Origin: Capra hircus | Lineage: Eukaryota; Chordata; Mammalia; Artiodactyla; Bovidae | DNA: 64,000 bases | NCBI RefSeq assembly: GCF_001704415.2 | Contig: NC_030817.1 | Location: 52,251,550 to 52,315,549 of the forward strand | Reading direction: 5' to 3' | Shown here: positions 11,166 to 22,545 of the stretch, one piece after another | How the letters are laid out: every line of letters begins with the position of its first letter | How positions within the stretch are numbered: the stretch's first letter is position 1 | Notes under the pieces: generated by a model | Told to the model about the DNA's origin: nothing | The model's database searches: none | Seen by the model: the letters and a program-made list of their open reading frames with translations, nothing else | Made by a program: the position numbers and the translations under genes

Positions 11166-13109
11166 AAAATGGTTTATTTGATTATCTTTCTGCTACAGCA
11201 AGAAAATTACCAGGAACATACTGGTTGATAAACATCGAAAGACCTGAAGTTTTCAGTCTCTGTTAAGGCAAAATTGGTATTTGTGCTTAACAATCTGATT
11301 GCAGGATGGTGAGTTGTCGAGGTTACTGGAACCACAATATTCCTCCTCGTGATGTGCCTCACTGGCTGGCTGTGGTCAGCCTTTTTTCTGTCCTAAGAAC
11401 GCTTTTGTGTGGATGACGTCTTTGGATAGAGTAGCTACAGAAGTGAAGGCAAGAGATTCTGCTGCTTGACTGAGTGGGGCTGGAATAACAGGCGTGTTTA
11501 TGTGGGAGAGAATGAGTAGGGTTGCTTTTGCACTATGAAATTCTTAAAATTGTTTTACCAGGAAGATGTTATTCAGAAACCTCTGGTGCCTTCAGCTCGT
11601 TTTTTGTTTATTTCAGATTTCTTCCCCCCCCCCCCCGGTTTTAATTATCTCTAGAAGAGCTCAGGAGGTCTCCCATGCTCTAAAATAGTTATAATATTAA
11701 TGTGCTGAACTCAAGTCATTCCTCCAAATAAAAGAGTCTCTCACAGACCCCTGTATTCAGCAGAGAAGTCCAGCCCCTTCCCGCTGTGTGTGAGGAAAAA
11801 GGCAGAGACCGGAGGCTGGATCTTTCTTCCCATCCCCAATCCTTAGCTTTTCAGCCAGAGATTCGTGTTGGGTACAACCCCAGAGTCACGACTAGCGTTG
11901 TGTCTGTGTGAGTATAGAGTCATGATGCCTTCCCTTCTTCTGTTCCATCCTGGATGCATCGGAGGTGGAGGTGGTTTAGGAGGGAGAGCGTTTACGCTGG
12001 TTTTTAATAATACTTTTTCTGTTCTAGCTGGTGCATTTGGCAGATTCCCTTTTTAACACTCGGTAATGTGTATTCTCTAATGCCTTCTCTAATGCTAGAA
12101 AGAAAAGTTGCCAAATATAGCTGTTGATCATACTAAAACATCCGAAAGGTAATACGAACACACTTGTGGTGTGGGTGTGGGCACGGGTGAGAGCCTGTCT
12201 CAGTGCAGGGGACCCTGAAGCAGCCTGCTGAGCTCACAGCTGGAAGGGACCTTGAGACAGCAATTGATATGTCACTTGGGCAGGGCCACCAACTAATTAG
12301 AACGATGGGCCTTACGAAGGAAGGACTAGCAAATGAAGAAATGTTTATCAGCATCTGTGTAGGGACACTGTACTGAGCTTCCGGGGGTTACAGACTCACG
12401 GGCTATGTAGTCTTTGCTGCCCCCCAGCAGCTCAGCTGGGGAAACAGAATCCAGGAGAAGTTCAAATAACAATAGAAGATTTAAATAGCATTTCAAAATA
12501 GCTGTTATTAATAGATGGGAACAGAAACCAATCTGTTTTTGCAGGGGTTCTCCTAAAATTGTTAGCATCATTTTAAGCTGTGCAGAGTGGATTAGAGCAG
12601 CATTGTGGCCATTCCTTGGGTTCCAGGGGTCCTAGTGATTTCAGTTTCCACTCATGAATCCCTCTGGACCTGCCAGAGTCACATGTGTGCTGCAGATTTA
12701 CGAGATCCCATCAGTTATGCAATGGTCCCGGCCTTGACCGGAAGGCCACTGTAAATACTTTGAATGTTTTGAAGTTCGTTTTTGCAGGGGTCAGAAATAC
12801 AGCCACGCTTCACCTTTCCAGTCTCAACAGAATTCTGGTGAATGCCGTAGCGTGGAGGGGAAAGGAAAGAATTCTTGCAAAGTAGAATCAAGGCCATTTG
12901 CACAAAAGTAATTGAAAATATCTGTCTTGGGACCCTGTGGCAGAGTCGGGTGGGAGGGAAATCTCACACTCTCCCTGGAGCCTAATGCATTTGGAATGCT
13001 GTGCTGGTGTCTCTCACTGGGCAGCCCAGAGCCTGAAATAAGGGTGATCAGGGGCTCCATGAGGGCTTTAATGAGGGTCCTGGGCGCAAGTCTCATTTGG
13101 TGCCCACAG
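11166..13109. other. Intron 1, no gene or clear repeat
   Basis: No coding match on either strand and no family I can name apart from the C run at 11624-11636. Several open frames of 60-95 codons exist but have no domain. Confidence 0.45.
11624..11636 (+). repeat. Poly-C run (13 C)
   Basis: Second long C run in intron 1, after a T-rich stretch and followed by GGTTTTAATT. Confidence 0.95.
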
Positions 13110-13270
13110 GTGTGTACTAGGTCACTTCAGTTGTGTCCAACTCTTTGCGACCCCATGGACTGTAGCCTGCCAGGCTCCTCTCCTGGGATTCTCTAGGCAA
13201 GAATACTGGAATGGATTGCCATTTCCTTCTCCAGGGAATCTTCCCACCCCAGGAATTGAGCCACGTCTTT
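13110..13270 (-). mobile_element. Bov-tA SINE, antisense, head missing
   Basis: Covers GTCACTTCAGTTGTGTCC to AATCTTCCCACCCCAGG and then departs from the consensus before the tRNA-like head, so it is truncated. Confidence 0.85.
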
Positions 13271-13889
13271 TTTAAGTCTGCTGCGTTGGCCCACAGGAAA
13301 CAGGTACAAATTAGCAAACTGGGAGTTGTTCAGCTGATACAGAATTTCAGTTTTAGAAGATGAAAAAGTTCTAGAGATCTGTTGTACAGCACTGTGTGAG
13401 TAGTTAACACTGTGTTGTAAACTTACAAATGTTTAAGGTAAATGTTATTACATGTTTTAAACCACAGTAAAAATTGAACAGTAAACTTACTTTAACTGAA
13501 CCATTTTGTCTTTTAAATCCAAGATCAGTTGTGTTTCCTTGGTTTTGATAGCTAGAAATGGGCGATTTCTGCAGTTTTTGTTTGGGTGTCTTCTCACTGG
13601 TTCATTCTTTTATGCAATAAATTTTTACTTAAAGTTTTGTCTTGAAAATAGTACACTCATTGAAGTATTTTGAAAAGAAGGAAAAGTAGAATAGAAATGT
13701 ATCCAGTGCCATTATTTATATATTGATTTATTTCTTTGCACTATTAAAAAAAATTATTGTAGTAGGACTTCTAACTTGAACCCCAGCCACGGTCTCCAGA
13801 ATGGCTGAGGGATTTCTGGGTTGCTGGTGTAATGTGCTGTTGAAAAAAATATTAGGCTGTGTCAGGTAAGCTTCATTTGCCATTGACCT
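13271..13889. other. Intron 1, AT-rich, nothing assigned
   Basis: AT-rich DNA with a small L1-tail-like phrase near 13380-13430 that is too short to call. Confidence 0.4.
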
Positions 13890-14007
13890 AACCCACTCCA
13901 GTGTTCTTGCCTGGAAAATCCCAGGGATGGAGGAGCCTGGTGGGCTGCCATCTATGGGGTCGCACAGAGTCGGACACGACTGAAGCGACTTAGCAGCAGC
14001 AGCAGTG
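13890..14007 (+). mobile_element. Bov-A monomer SINE
   Basis: One Bov-A unit with the GAAGCGACTTAG ending and a short CAG tail. It lies 50 bases before a full Bov-A2 dimer. Confidence 0.9.
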
Positions 14008-14054
14008 TGTCCAAAGAGGGACGTTTTGGTATGAGGATGCCTAGCATCCTAGAG

Positions 14055-14322
14055 GGAGAAGGCAATGGCACCCTACTCCAGTACTCTTGTCCGGAAAATC
14101 CCATGGATGGAGGAGCCTGGTGGGCTGCCGTCTATGGGGTCACTAAGAGTCGGACACGACTGAGCGCCTTCACCTTCACTTTTCACTTTCATGCATTGGA
14201 GAAGGAAATGGCAACCCACTCCAGTGTTCTTGCCTGGAGAATCCCAGGGACAGGGGAGCCTGGTGGGCTGCCGTCTGTGGGGTCGCCCAGAGTCGGACAC
14301 GACTGAAGCGACTTAGCAGCAA
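14055..14322 (+). mobile_element. Bov-A2 SINE, full dimer
   Basis: Both Bov-A units are present, joined by the CTTCACCTTCACTTTTCAC linker. A 10-base duplication CATCCTAGAG flanks it (14045-14054 and 14323-14332). Intact ends make this a relatively young insertion. Confidence 0.95.
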
Positions 14323-14351
14323 CATCCTAGAGGCTGTGTAAGGCTTTATGA

Positions 14352-14572
14352 CGGGCTTCCCAGGTGGCACTAGTGGTAAAAATCCATCAGCCAGTGCAGG
14401 AGGTGCTGGAAACACAGGTTCAATACCTGGTTGGGAAGATCCCCTGGAGAAGGGTATGGCAACCCACTCCAGTATTCTTGCCTGGAGAACCCTTGGACAG
14501 AGGAGCCTGGTGAGCTATAGTCCATAGGGCTGCAAAGAGTCAGACACTACTGAAGTGACTTAGCATGCACAC
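14352..14572 (+). mobile_element. Bov-tA SINE
   Basis: Starts ACGGGCTTCCCAGGTGGCAC and ends GTGACTTAGCATGCACAC. Flanks AAGGCTTTATGAC and AAAGCCTTATAAC look like a diverged target duplication. Confidence 0.92.
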
Positions 14573-15480
14573 ATGCAAAGCCTTATAACATTCCATCCTT
14601 TGTGACTTACCCAGATTTCCCCCAGATCCACCTCATAACCATAATGCATCTACCTCCCAAAGTATGCCAACCCAGTATATTTTAAAAAAGATACTCATTT
14701 CTTCTCCAAAAGTCTGACCTGGTGTTGGGAGAGAGAAACTGCCTGTCTCTAAGTAGGAGACAGGGGATGCCTATTTGTGCACATAATTCAGAGACATTCC
14801 CCGAGTCTGCACTCTGTCTTAATTTATGGAAAGCTCTTTGACTTTCTTATCAATCTGGATACTTTGACTTTGAAAGTCATCATCTCTGGCCTCAGTTGCA
14901 CAGCCCTCTTCCTCTTCCTTTTACTGAAAACACATCATTTGCTCAGATATGGGCTCTTCACACCACAGAACAATATTAGTAATTTGGCACAGAGTGGGGT
15001 GGGTTGGGAAAGCAGCCCCAAGTGGCAAGAGCATGCAAGCATGCAGAGAGGGGCCCAGGGGAGTCTGATGAGAGAGGGATGGAGGCAGGTGAGGGTGGCC
15101 TGTACACCCGGAAGGGCAGTAGGTGTCTTGTCCTTGATGACTCATCCATCTCTGCTGGCCCCAGGTTGGGCAAGTACCCCACCTTGGAGAGGTAGAGGAG
15201 AGGGAGGTGGCAGAGGTAGAACTTAAAAATTGATGGGTCCTCTAAATAAAATGTTTGCACCACCTAAATTATGGTGCCATGGAGTAAAGCTCTGTTTCCA
15301 GGCCCTGGTTATGGTTTTATATAGTATTGAAAATCCATTTTCAAATCTTGTTCTTAAAAAAAAAAATCCCTAACATGATAGACAGTAAATCTTTTCCATG
15401 TTACTTCATACTCTTTGTAACCATTATTTTAAATAGCTATAGATATCCTTTTGAGTGGGTGTGCCATATTTTAATTTTCA
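14573..15480. other. Intron 1, no gene or clear repeat
   Basis: An open frame at 14777-15226 (149 codons) shows no domain and no codon bias I can see. Nothing else assigned. Confidence 0.45.
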
Positions 15481-15837
15481 TTTCAGTTCAGTTGCTCAGT
15501 CGTGTCCGACTCTTTGCAACCCCATGGACTGAAGCATGCCAGGCTTCCCTGTCCATCACCAACTCCCAGAGCTTGCTCAAACTCATGTCCATCGAGTTGG
15601 TGATGCCATCCAACTATCTCATTCTCTGTCATCCCCTTCTCCTGCCTTCAATCTTTCCCAGCATCAGGGTCTTTTTCAGTGAGTCAGTTCTTCACATCAG
15701 GTGGCCAAAGTGTTGGAGCTTCAGCTTCAGCATCAGTCCTTCCAATGAATATTCAGGACTGATTTCCTTTAGGATTGACTGGTTGGCTCTCCTTGCAGTT
15801 CAAGGGACTCTCAAGAGTCTTCTCCAACACCACAGTT
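15481..15837 (-). mobile_element. BovB 3' end, antisense
   Basis: Starts with the TTCAGTTCAG tail and GCTCAGTCGTGTCCGACTC, and reverse translation gives the BovB C-terminal part (AKVLELQ-like core, complement of GGCCAAAGTGTTGGAGC). It is heavily 5'-truncated. Confidence 0.93.
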
Positions 15838-16369
15838 AATTTTAATTTACTACTCTTTTATTGGTGGACATTTAACCAATAGGTGTTTATAGAGATGTTA
15901 ACGTCTAGATAAGATCACATATTAAGTATGGAAAAAGGCATGAAGGGTAGAAATTTGATGGAGATTAGTTACTGTTGCCTTGTAATTCTAATCTGGTGCT
16001 CCCCAGAATGTACAGGGCAAGTTTGAGTTCTGTGCATGTCCTTGAAGGACTAACAGTTTGACCCCCTTCAAGCTCATGATCTTTACAGATTTGTGTTTTT
16101 TTAAGGTGGGGACAGGAGGAACTACTACTTTCTTTTTCAGTGATATAATGACAACTAAATTGAAAAACTGAAGTGTTATACATTGAGTTGAAGCCTCCTG
16201 TAGTCCTCTGTCTCCCACTGAGAGATGAATATGACCCTGATTTGGTGTTGGTCATTTCCTTGTTCATCTTTAGATATTATAGATTTGGCAGGTTAATTAG
16301 CACATTTTAAACCTTTATGGTGTCATAAATGTCAACCTTTAAAATGTCATCATCATGTCCATATCCTTC

Positions 16370-16860
16370 TTCAGCTTGCTTTTTTACTTAATATGTTTGT
16401 GAGATTCATTCATTTTGGACTCGTCATTGTAATCCAATTTTCCCACAACTACTACTTCTTTCATTTCATGACTGTCACAGTTTATCCATCCATTTGCCTA
16501 ATGATGGGTGTTCAGTTCCCCTCTCTGCCCACTTTTTTGCTCTTAGAAGACAGTGCTGCCTTAAGTATTCTTCTAAAGGTCTCCTGTGGATGTGTGAGAA
16601 GCTTTTGGGGCAGTTCTTGGCAGTGAAATTGTTGGGCCATGAGGCTTGTGTATCTTCAGCTTTCCTGGATCTTGAAGATTACTTTCCAAAGTCATGGTAC
16701 TGACCCACATTCCCACCTGGTGTTCCCGTTGTCCCTAGTGTGTCCCATGTGTTCTTGTTCAAACTTCACTTGCCAATCTAATGGGATTAATTGGTATTTC
16801 TTGTGTTTTTGTCTCTTGCAGCAAACTAGATTTATTTCATGATTTGCTTCTACTGGCCAC
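16370..16860 (-). repeat. Old L1 fragment, antisense
   Basis: Weak but ordered matches to old L1 3' sequence in reverse: TTTCCAAAGTCATGG, CCCACATTCCCACCTGGTG and CCAATCTAATGGGATTAATTGG. Confidence 0.55.
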
Positions 16861-18109
16861 AACAGAGCCAACGTTAGAAAAAAAAAGTGTTAAAATTCTT
16901 ATTCTTCCTACAGTATCCTTTTGAGATTTTTCTAAGCAAAGAAACCATTTAGAAATCTATTAACAGACTTAAATGTTAGATTATGACATAGTTATTTTCT
17001 TCCCAGTAAGGAGAACCACACCCTATATAATTTCGTGTCATAGTCCCAGGTGACTACACCCTCTGGCAGAGGCCAGGTAATTGCCACTCTGCTGTGTTCT
17101 GTTGGTTAAGAGCAAGTCCCAGGTTCCTCCACACTCAGGGAAGGGTTTACACTGGTATGAATTCCTGAGAGTGAGGAGCGTGGGGGCCACCTACATAGAA
17201 GCCTGGCTTTCACAATAGGTACCATGTTGTGATCACCATGTTTCAGCATCATGGTTTAAATATTCAGCCCTATTAGGACAGTCAGAGACGTTCAGATTTC
17301 AGAAGACTGAGTTACCCAAGTCCAAGTCTCATCAGGGGTGTCATTTCAGAGTATTGATTCATGATAAGAGTAGCTGGCTGTTAGCCTGGGCCTCGAGTTT
17401 GCTGGTTCCTGTCTTCTCCTTTTGTGCACATCCACACTGGAAACTAAATGATGTGCTTGATGAGTGTGGGCTCAGGGCAGGAGGAGTGAGCAGGATCTTC
17501 TTAGTGGTCGGTGTCACTGAGCCGAGAGCTTAATGCATCCCTCTCCACAATAGGGTTCTTCCTGCTGCCCCAGGTTCTTGGAAACACTGATCAATTTAGC
17601 CTCTCGGTACTCTGCTTTTCCTAGACACGCTGTGTGTACCATCTCCCTTTCTGGTTGCACATTCCTTCTTTTGTCAGAATATAATTTAGTTGATTAAATT
17701 CAGCATTTTGAAATGACTTTGTTTTAGTCCTCTATACTTGAGACTGATTCACCAGCAAACTCGTATTGATCAGGTGCTGGGGATTGAGCTGTGGACGGTA
17801 CAGCTTCCCATGGAGCTCACAGCATAGAGCCAAAGGCTGACAGTGAGCCAGTGATCACAGGTGTGGTGACTGTTTGCCATGTTTCACTTGTAAGCGTTGG
17901 CAGGACCTTGGGTTGTTCTGACAGATATGCTGACTTCATCCCTTCTTGATTCTTTAGGTTTCGTGGGCAGAGTCTCATCTAAACTTCAGTTTTGGAAGTA
18001 GCTTGCAATTTGCCCCACTGACTTTTTAATACTACCTGTGTTATTTCATAGAACAAAGGGAAAATAAGAGACCAAAAAGTTGAACCAAACCCTAATTATA
18101 ACTAGTATT
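16861..18109. other. Intron 1, no gene seen
   Basis: Unique-looking DNA with no coding match. The piece at about 17750-17860 (GGTGCTGGGGATTGAGC and following) resembles a common ancient mammalian repeat but is not assigned. Confidence 0.45.
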
Positions 18110-18465
18110 TCAGTGCAAATATCCATCAGTCAGGAGCTGCCCAACAATGACAGTATGTCCATTTAATGGAATATTATGCAGGCATTAGAAATTGGGATAT
18201 GTATGTTCATATATTGATAGAAGAATGTTCAGGATATAGTATCATTTAGGAAATGCAGGGTACTTATAGTGTAGAGTAGGATGTCATTTTTTTTTTCAAA
18301 AAAGGAAAAATTATGTATATTCTGAAAAGAGATCTCAAAAAAAGGTAAGCTGATATAAACATCAGCACTTACTGAGTGGTGATTTTCAATTTGTTCTTCA
18401 TGCATTTATGTAGAGCCTAAATTTTAAAGTTATTTTATTAATCATGAAAAGCATTTTTTCACTTT
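18110..18465 (+). repeat. Old L1 3' end
   Basis: Reads TCCATCAGTCAGGAGC, AATGGAATATTATGCAGGC and later a weak 3' UTR, in the order of an old L1 ORF2 end and tail. Confidence 0.65.
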
Positions 18466-18944
18466 AAGGAAAAGTGTTCTTTAAAATGTTCCAAATTTCT
18501 TCATACAAAGTACATGTGTTGCAAGGCATTTTGTGTGTGTGTGTATGCTGGTGTGGTTTTGAAAATATAAGTGATAGTAGCGTGGTGTCAGTCCAGCTGT
18601 AACCTCAGCGTATATTTGTGCCAGGAGAAACAGCTTTGGCCCAATGAAAGCGTGAAAGCAAGTACCTAATGATTTCCTCCACTAGCTCCCCACAATAAAC
18701 AGCATCACTTTAAGCAAATGAATACTATTTGGTGAACTTTTTATATGTTTTAGTTTTTAAGATAGATATATTTTCTATCAGATGTGATGAAGGTATATTA
18801 ACTATGGAAGTGAGAGGAAGAGCCTTTTCTGGAAGCATATCAAGTGCCCTGAAGCCAGACTGTTCCAGACACCCTGCCACCTCCTTGTGGATGATGCCTG
18901 CTGATGAAGAAGTGGGGCCCTTAGGCCCAGGTCCCTGCTGTCTT

Positions 18945-19095
18945 CTTTCCTGTGACGTCAAGCTAGTTGCCTAACATTTGTAGGTCTCAGTTCCCTCTGG
19001 TTAAATGGAGGTGATAAGATCAGTCCCTTCACGAATGATTGTGAGGGTGAATTCCATTAATGTCCATAAACACGCTGCTTGAGTGCCTGACTAGG
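18945..19095 (+). repeat. MIR SINE
   Basis: Includes GGTCTCAGTTCCCTCTGG, AAATGGAGGTGATAAGATC and GATTGTGAGGGTGAATTCC, in the order of the MIR core. Confidence 0.6.
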
Positions 19096-19199
19096 GGTCA
19101 ACACCCCAAAAAGGGAGCAGCTGTTAGTTCTGTGTCCCCAGCCGGATAAGCTGAGGTCAGCCTGCTAGGATCATACAGTTATTGGGGGAGCCATGCTTC

Positions 19200-19242
19200 A
19201 AGTAAGGACCAAGTAAGGACCCCATCAAGTAAGGACCCCATC
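19200..19242 (+). repeat. 16-base tandem repeat
   Basis: Two exact copies of AAGTAAGGACCCCATC (19211-19226 and 19227-19242) after a partial unit AAGTAAGGACC (19200-19210). Confidence 0.95.
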
Positions 19243-19284
19243 ACCCTTGTCTTCCATGATGGAAAGGTATGTCAGACTGTAGCC

Positions 19285-19489
19285 GTGGAAAGGGGGAGGG
19301 GAAAGGAGAGACAGTGGAGGGAAGGAAAATGGCCCATGGAAAGGGGAAGTGAAGAAGAGGGAAAGAGAAAAAAGGAAGATGGATGGAGAGGGATGAGTGG
19401 GAAAAAAGAGAGAGAAAATCAAATGACAGGAGGCAGTGAGAGGGGAGGAAGAAGGGCTGAAGCGCGACGGGGAGAAAGGAGGAAAGGGG
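19285..19489 (+). repeat. Purine-rich tract (GA-rich)
   Basis: About 200 bases strongly biased to A and G, broken by a few pyrimidines (for example near 19330 and 19420). The open frames on both strands here (19225-19659) are products of this bias, not genes. Confidence 0.85.
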
Positions 19490-20956
19490 CCCTGGGGGAA
19501 CCCTCTGTTCCTCCTCCCTCCCTGGCCCCATCCCACGCCTCCTAGTCTGGATTCTGGTGCAGCATCTACCACTGTGACCTCTCCCCTATTCTGAGCTGCT
19601 CTCGCAGCTGGCCGTTCACCACCCTTGAGTCTTCCATCCCTGATCACTCCTCGCTGCACCAGGACACAGTCTATGCTTGAGCCTGGCCTCTGAGATCAGT
19701 TAGGGAACACTCCCACCTGTCTTCCTAGACATGCTTTCCACTACTCTCCGCCCTCTATCTTTTCACTATTTTTAACTATAAGAAAATCAGGGTTTTTTTT
19801 TTTCCCACCACCGCATTACAACCACTTTATTCATAAATGCTTTGCCCTTTTTTTTTTTTTTAATTCTGACACTTGGTAGAACATATCAGTGCTGTATTTT
19901 AATAGTAAACTGAAAAACTAAATTTTAATTTTTCTGTAAGAATTATCATTTTAATTTGTTCATGTATCGTTTTACAGTAAAATAATACTCTAGTGTCATC
20001 TTGCTTAGAAAAATAGAACTATTGCTTGGCATTAACATCTCCTTTTGTCATTAAAATATCATATATATGTATCTGAGAATATAGATACATATGTATGTAC
20101 CTAGAATCTTCCTAACCACAAATAAGTGTTCTGGTTTAGATAACAGCATTTTCCTTTACTCTTATGTGAACCTCCAAATTCTGTTGATACATTGCATATA
20201 TTAGGCATTGAGATTTTGTTTTTTCTTATTTCTTTTAATTCTCCTGCCCTTGCTTCACCTACCTGTCTCTTCCCTAAATTTTCCAAAGTTTCTAACCTCA
20301 TAAACTGAAGTTTGATACTGTAACAGTGAAACATGGCACAATCAAAACAGTGTACCACCTAGACCTGCCTGTTCATATTTCAGACCCACTCGTGTGCTAG
20401 AGGGCAGATTTATAAAATGCGCAGGAGCTGAAAACTTAAGGCAGTGGGCAGAACTGACAGTGGGAAGATCTGGAAAGAATATTTGAGATGTCACTTAATC
20501 CCATGACTTTGAATCCGATTCAAAATCCGATGTTTATTATGAATCCTTATTTATTGGCAATACAGATCGCCAAAGATTGTTCCAAAAAGAACACTAACCA
20601 ACTAAGACACCTGACAGATAAACACATCTGCCACACTCGTGAAAGGGGTGCCAGTTCGGAACAGACCTCAGTATGTGTTGTGGACTCATGCCTTGGGACA
20701 TTTTCTGTCACGGAGAGTGCACAGTGCTTGGTTTGTTACAGGGAGATGTGTTATTGAAAAGCAATCTCAGGCAATGAGTAGTGGATAGACTTGTTTTTCA
20801 GAAATGGGGTATGACTGGGTTTCTATAGCTCAGGCAGGATAATTCCAGGTGGATAAAATGACCTTCGGAAAAGGGTGTTGCAAAGGTCTCCATTCATTCA
20901 CAGGTATTATACTGAGTGCCTAATGTTGGGGTTGGAGTCTCAGTAGAGAATGATTC
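19490..20956. other. Intron 1, no gene seen
   Basis: Contains T runs near 19793-19803 and 19850-19861 and AT-rich DNA to 20110. No coding match or secure repeat. Confidence 0.45.
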
Positions 20957-21116
20957 TTTTTTTAAAAAAATTTTATTTATTTGGCTGCGGCACATGGGAT
21001 CTTCTGTTGTGGTGCGCAGGCTCCATGGCATGTGGGGCCTTAGTTCCCCAACCAGGGAACAAACCTGAGTCCACTGCCTTGGAAGGGGACTTCCAGTGGA
21101 CCAGTAGGGCAGCCTG
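20957..21116 (-). mobile_element. CHR-type SINE, antisense
   Basis: Starts with the complement of an A-rich tail and TTATTTATTTGGCTGCGGC, then TTAGTTCCCCAACCAGGG. The last 30 bases diverge. Confidence 0.78.
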
Positions 21117-21127
21117 ACGACTGCGTG

Positions 21128-21336
21128 TGATGTGCTTTAGTCGCTCAGTCGTGACCGTCTCTTTGCGACCCCATGGACTGAGGCCTGCCAGGCTTCTCTG
21201 TCCTTGGAACTCTCCAGGCAAGGATACTGGAGTGGGTTGCCATTTCCTTCTCCAGGTGATCTCCCTGACCCAGGGTTTGAACCCAGGTCTCCAGCACTGC
21301 AGGCAGATTCTGTACCACTGAGCCACCAGGGAAGCC
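21128..21336 (-). mobile_element. Bov-tA SINE, antisense
   Basis: From TTTAGTCGCTCAGTCGTGAC to GAGCCACCAGGGAAGCC. It follows the CHR SINE directly. Confidence 0.93.
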
Positions 21337-21384
21337 AACTGTACGTTTAACTAAACCATATTCTTTAATGCCTTGCGTGTGTAA

Positions 21385-21513
21385 ATGCGTGCTAAGTTGC
21401 TTTAGTCCTGTCTGACTCTGTGCGACCTTATGGACTGTAGCCTTCCAGGCTTATTTGTCCATGAGATTCTCTGCGCAGGAATACTAGAGTGGGTTACCAT
21501 GACCTTCTCCACT
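21385..21513 (-). mobile_element. Bov-tA fragment, antisense
   Basis: Covers only the 3' part of the SINE (GTTGCTTTAGTCCTGTCTG to GACCTTCTCCAC); the tRNA-like head is missing. Confidence 0.85.
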
Positions 21514-21610
21514 CTAATGCCTTACTTGCTGCAGTTTCTGATACTGGAGTGCTAGTCATGCTCTCTTTGTGTAGATCCTTGTAGGTCAGCTCTGTGCCCC
21601 TTAAAATTTG

Positions 21611-21740
21611 AGGGACTTCCCTGGTGGTCCAGTGGTTAAGACTTTACCTTCTGATGCAGGGGATTCGGGTTTGATTTCTGGTCGGAGAGCTAAGGTCTCA
21701 CATGCGTTATGGCCAGAAAACCAAAACATAAAACAGAAAC
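21611..21740 (+). mobile_element. CHR-type SINE (short form)
   Basis: Begins GGGACTTCCCTGGTGGTCC and contains GTTTGATTTCTGGTCGGAG, then an A-rich end. Confidence 0.88.
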
Positions 21741-21867
21741 AATATTGCAAAAAATTCAATAACGACTTTAAAAATGGTCCACATCCAAAAGATCTTTTAA
21801 AAAGAAAAAAATATTTGATACACGCCCTTAAGTGGCATATAAGTAGGGGGAGACAGACTGCTAAACA

Positions 21868-21921
21868 GCTGATATATAAGTATAAATATAAAATGTAATA
21901 TATAAATATAAAATATAAAAC
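21868..21921 (+). repeat. AT-rich imperfect repeat
   Basis: Repeats of TATAAATATAAAA-type units. Confidence 0.7.
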
Positions 21922-22377
21922 TCATAGGATAAAGAGCTGAAGAATACAGACAAGCCGTATTATTGACTTGAAGGGCAGGTGGGCTCTTTCAGGATGGGGG
22001 TGAGTTTCTAGGCAGGCAGGGAAGGGAAGGGCATTTCTGATAGAGCACACAGGCAAAGCTATGATGGTAGTGAAGTGCATTGCATGCTAAAGGACAGTGG
22101 TGGGGAGTGTCGCCACGCAGGTTAGAGCTGGCTGGAGGACATGACTGTGGCATGCAGTGGCCTAGGATGAGGCTGGGAGGAGTTAGGCCAGAGTATGTTG
22201 AGAGTAAAGGACACAGAGGTAAGGCGGGAATGTGGAAGAGAAAAAGTATGGCACAATCTCTCCATTCTCTACTTTGGGAAATCCTATTCATTCTCATCAG
22301 TTCTTTCCTGATCTGGCTGCTAACCAGGAAGAAAACAAAGCGCTCTCCCTTTTTTCCTCCCCATTTTTAAAAAAATG

Positions 22378-22545
22378 TTAAAAACTTGTAAATTGAGGTT
22401 TTATTGACATAGAACATTGTATTAACTCCAGGTACATAATAAAATGATTTGGTATTTGTACATATTGCAAAATGATCACGATAATAAGTCTCATGTATCA
22501 ACACACAGAGTTACAAAGTTTTGTATGTGTGTGGTGAGACCTAAC
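22378..22545 (-). mobile_element. L1 3' end, antisense, next to BovB
   Basis: Reads GAGGTTTTATTGACATAGAAC and AATGATTTGGTATTTGTACA, the reverse of an L1 3' UTR. It stops where the BovB copy begins, so BovB may have landed in it. Confidence 0.7.

Noticed and set aside
19225..19659. Open frames on both strands near 19.4 kb
   Set aside because: Caused by the purine-rich tract, which lacks stop codons in several frames.
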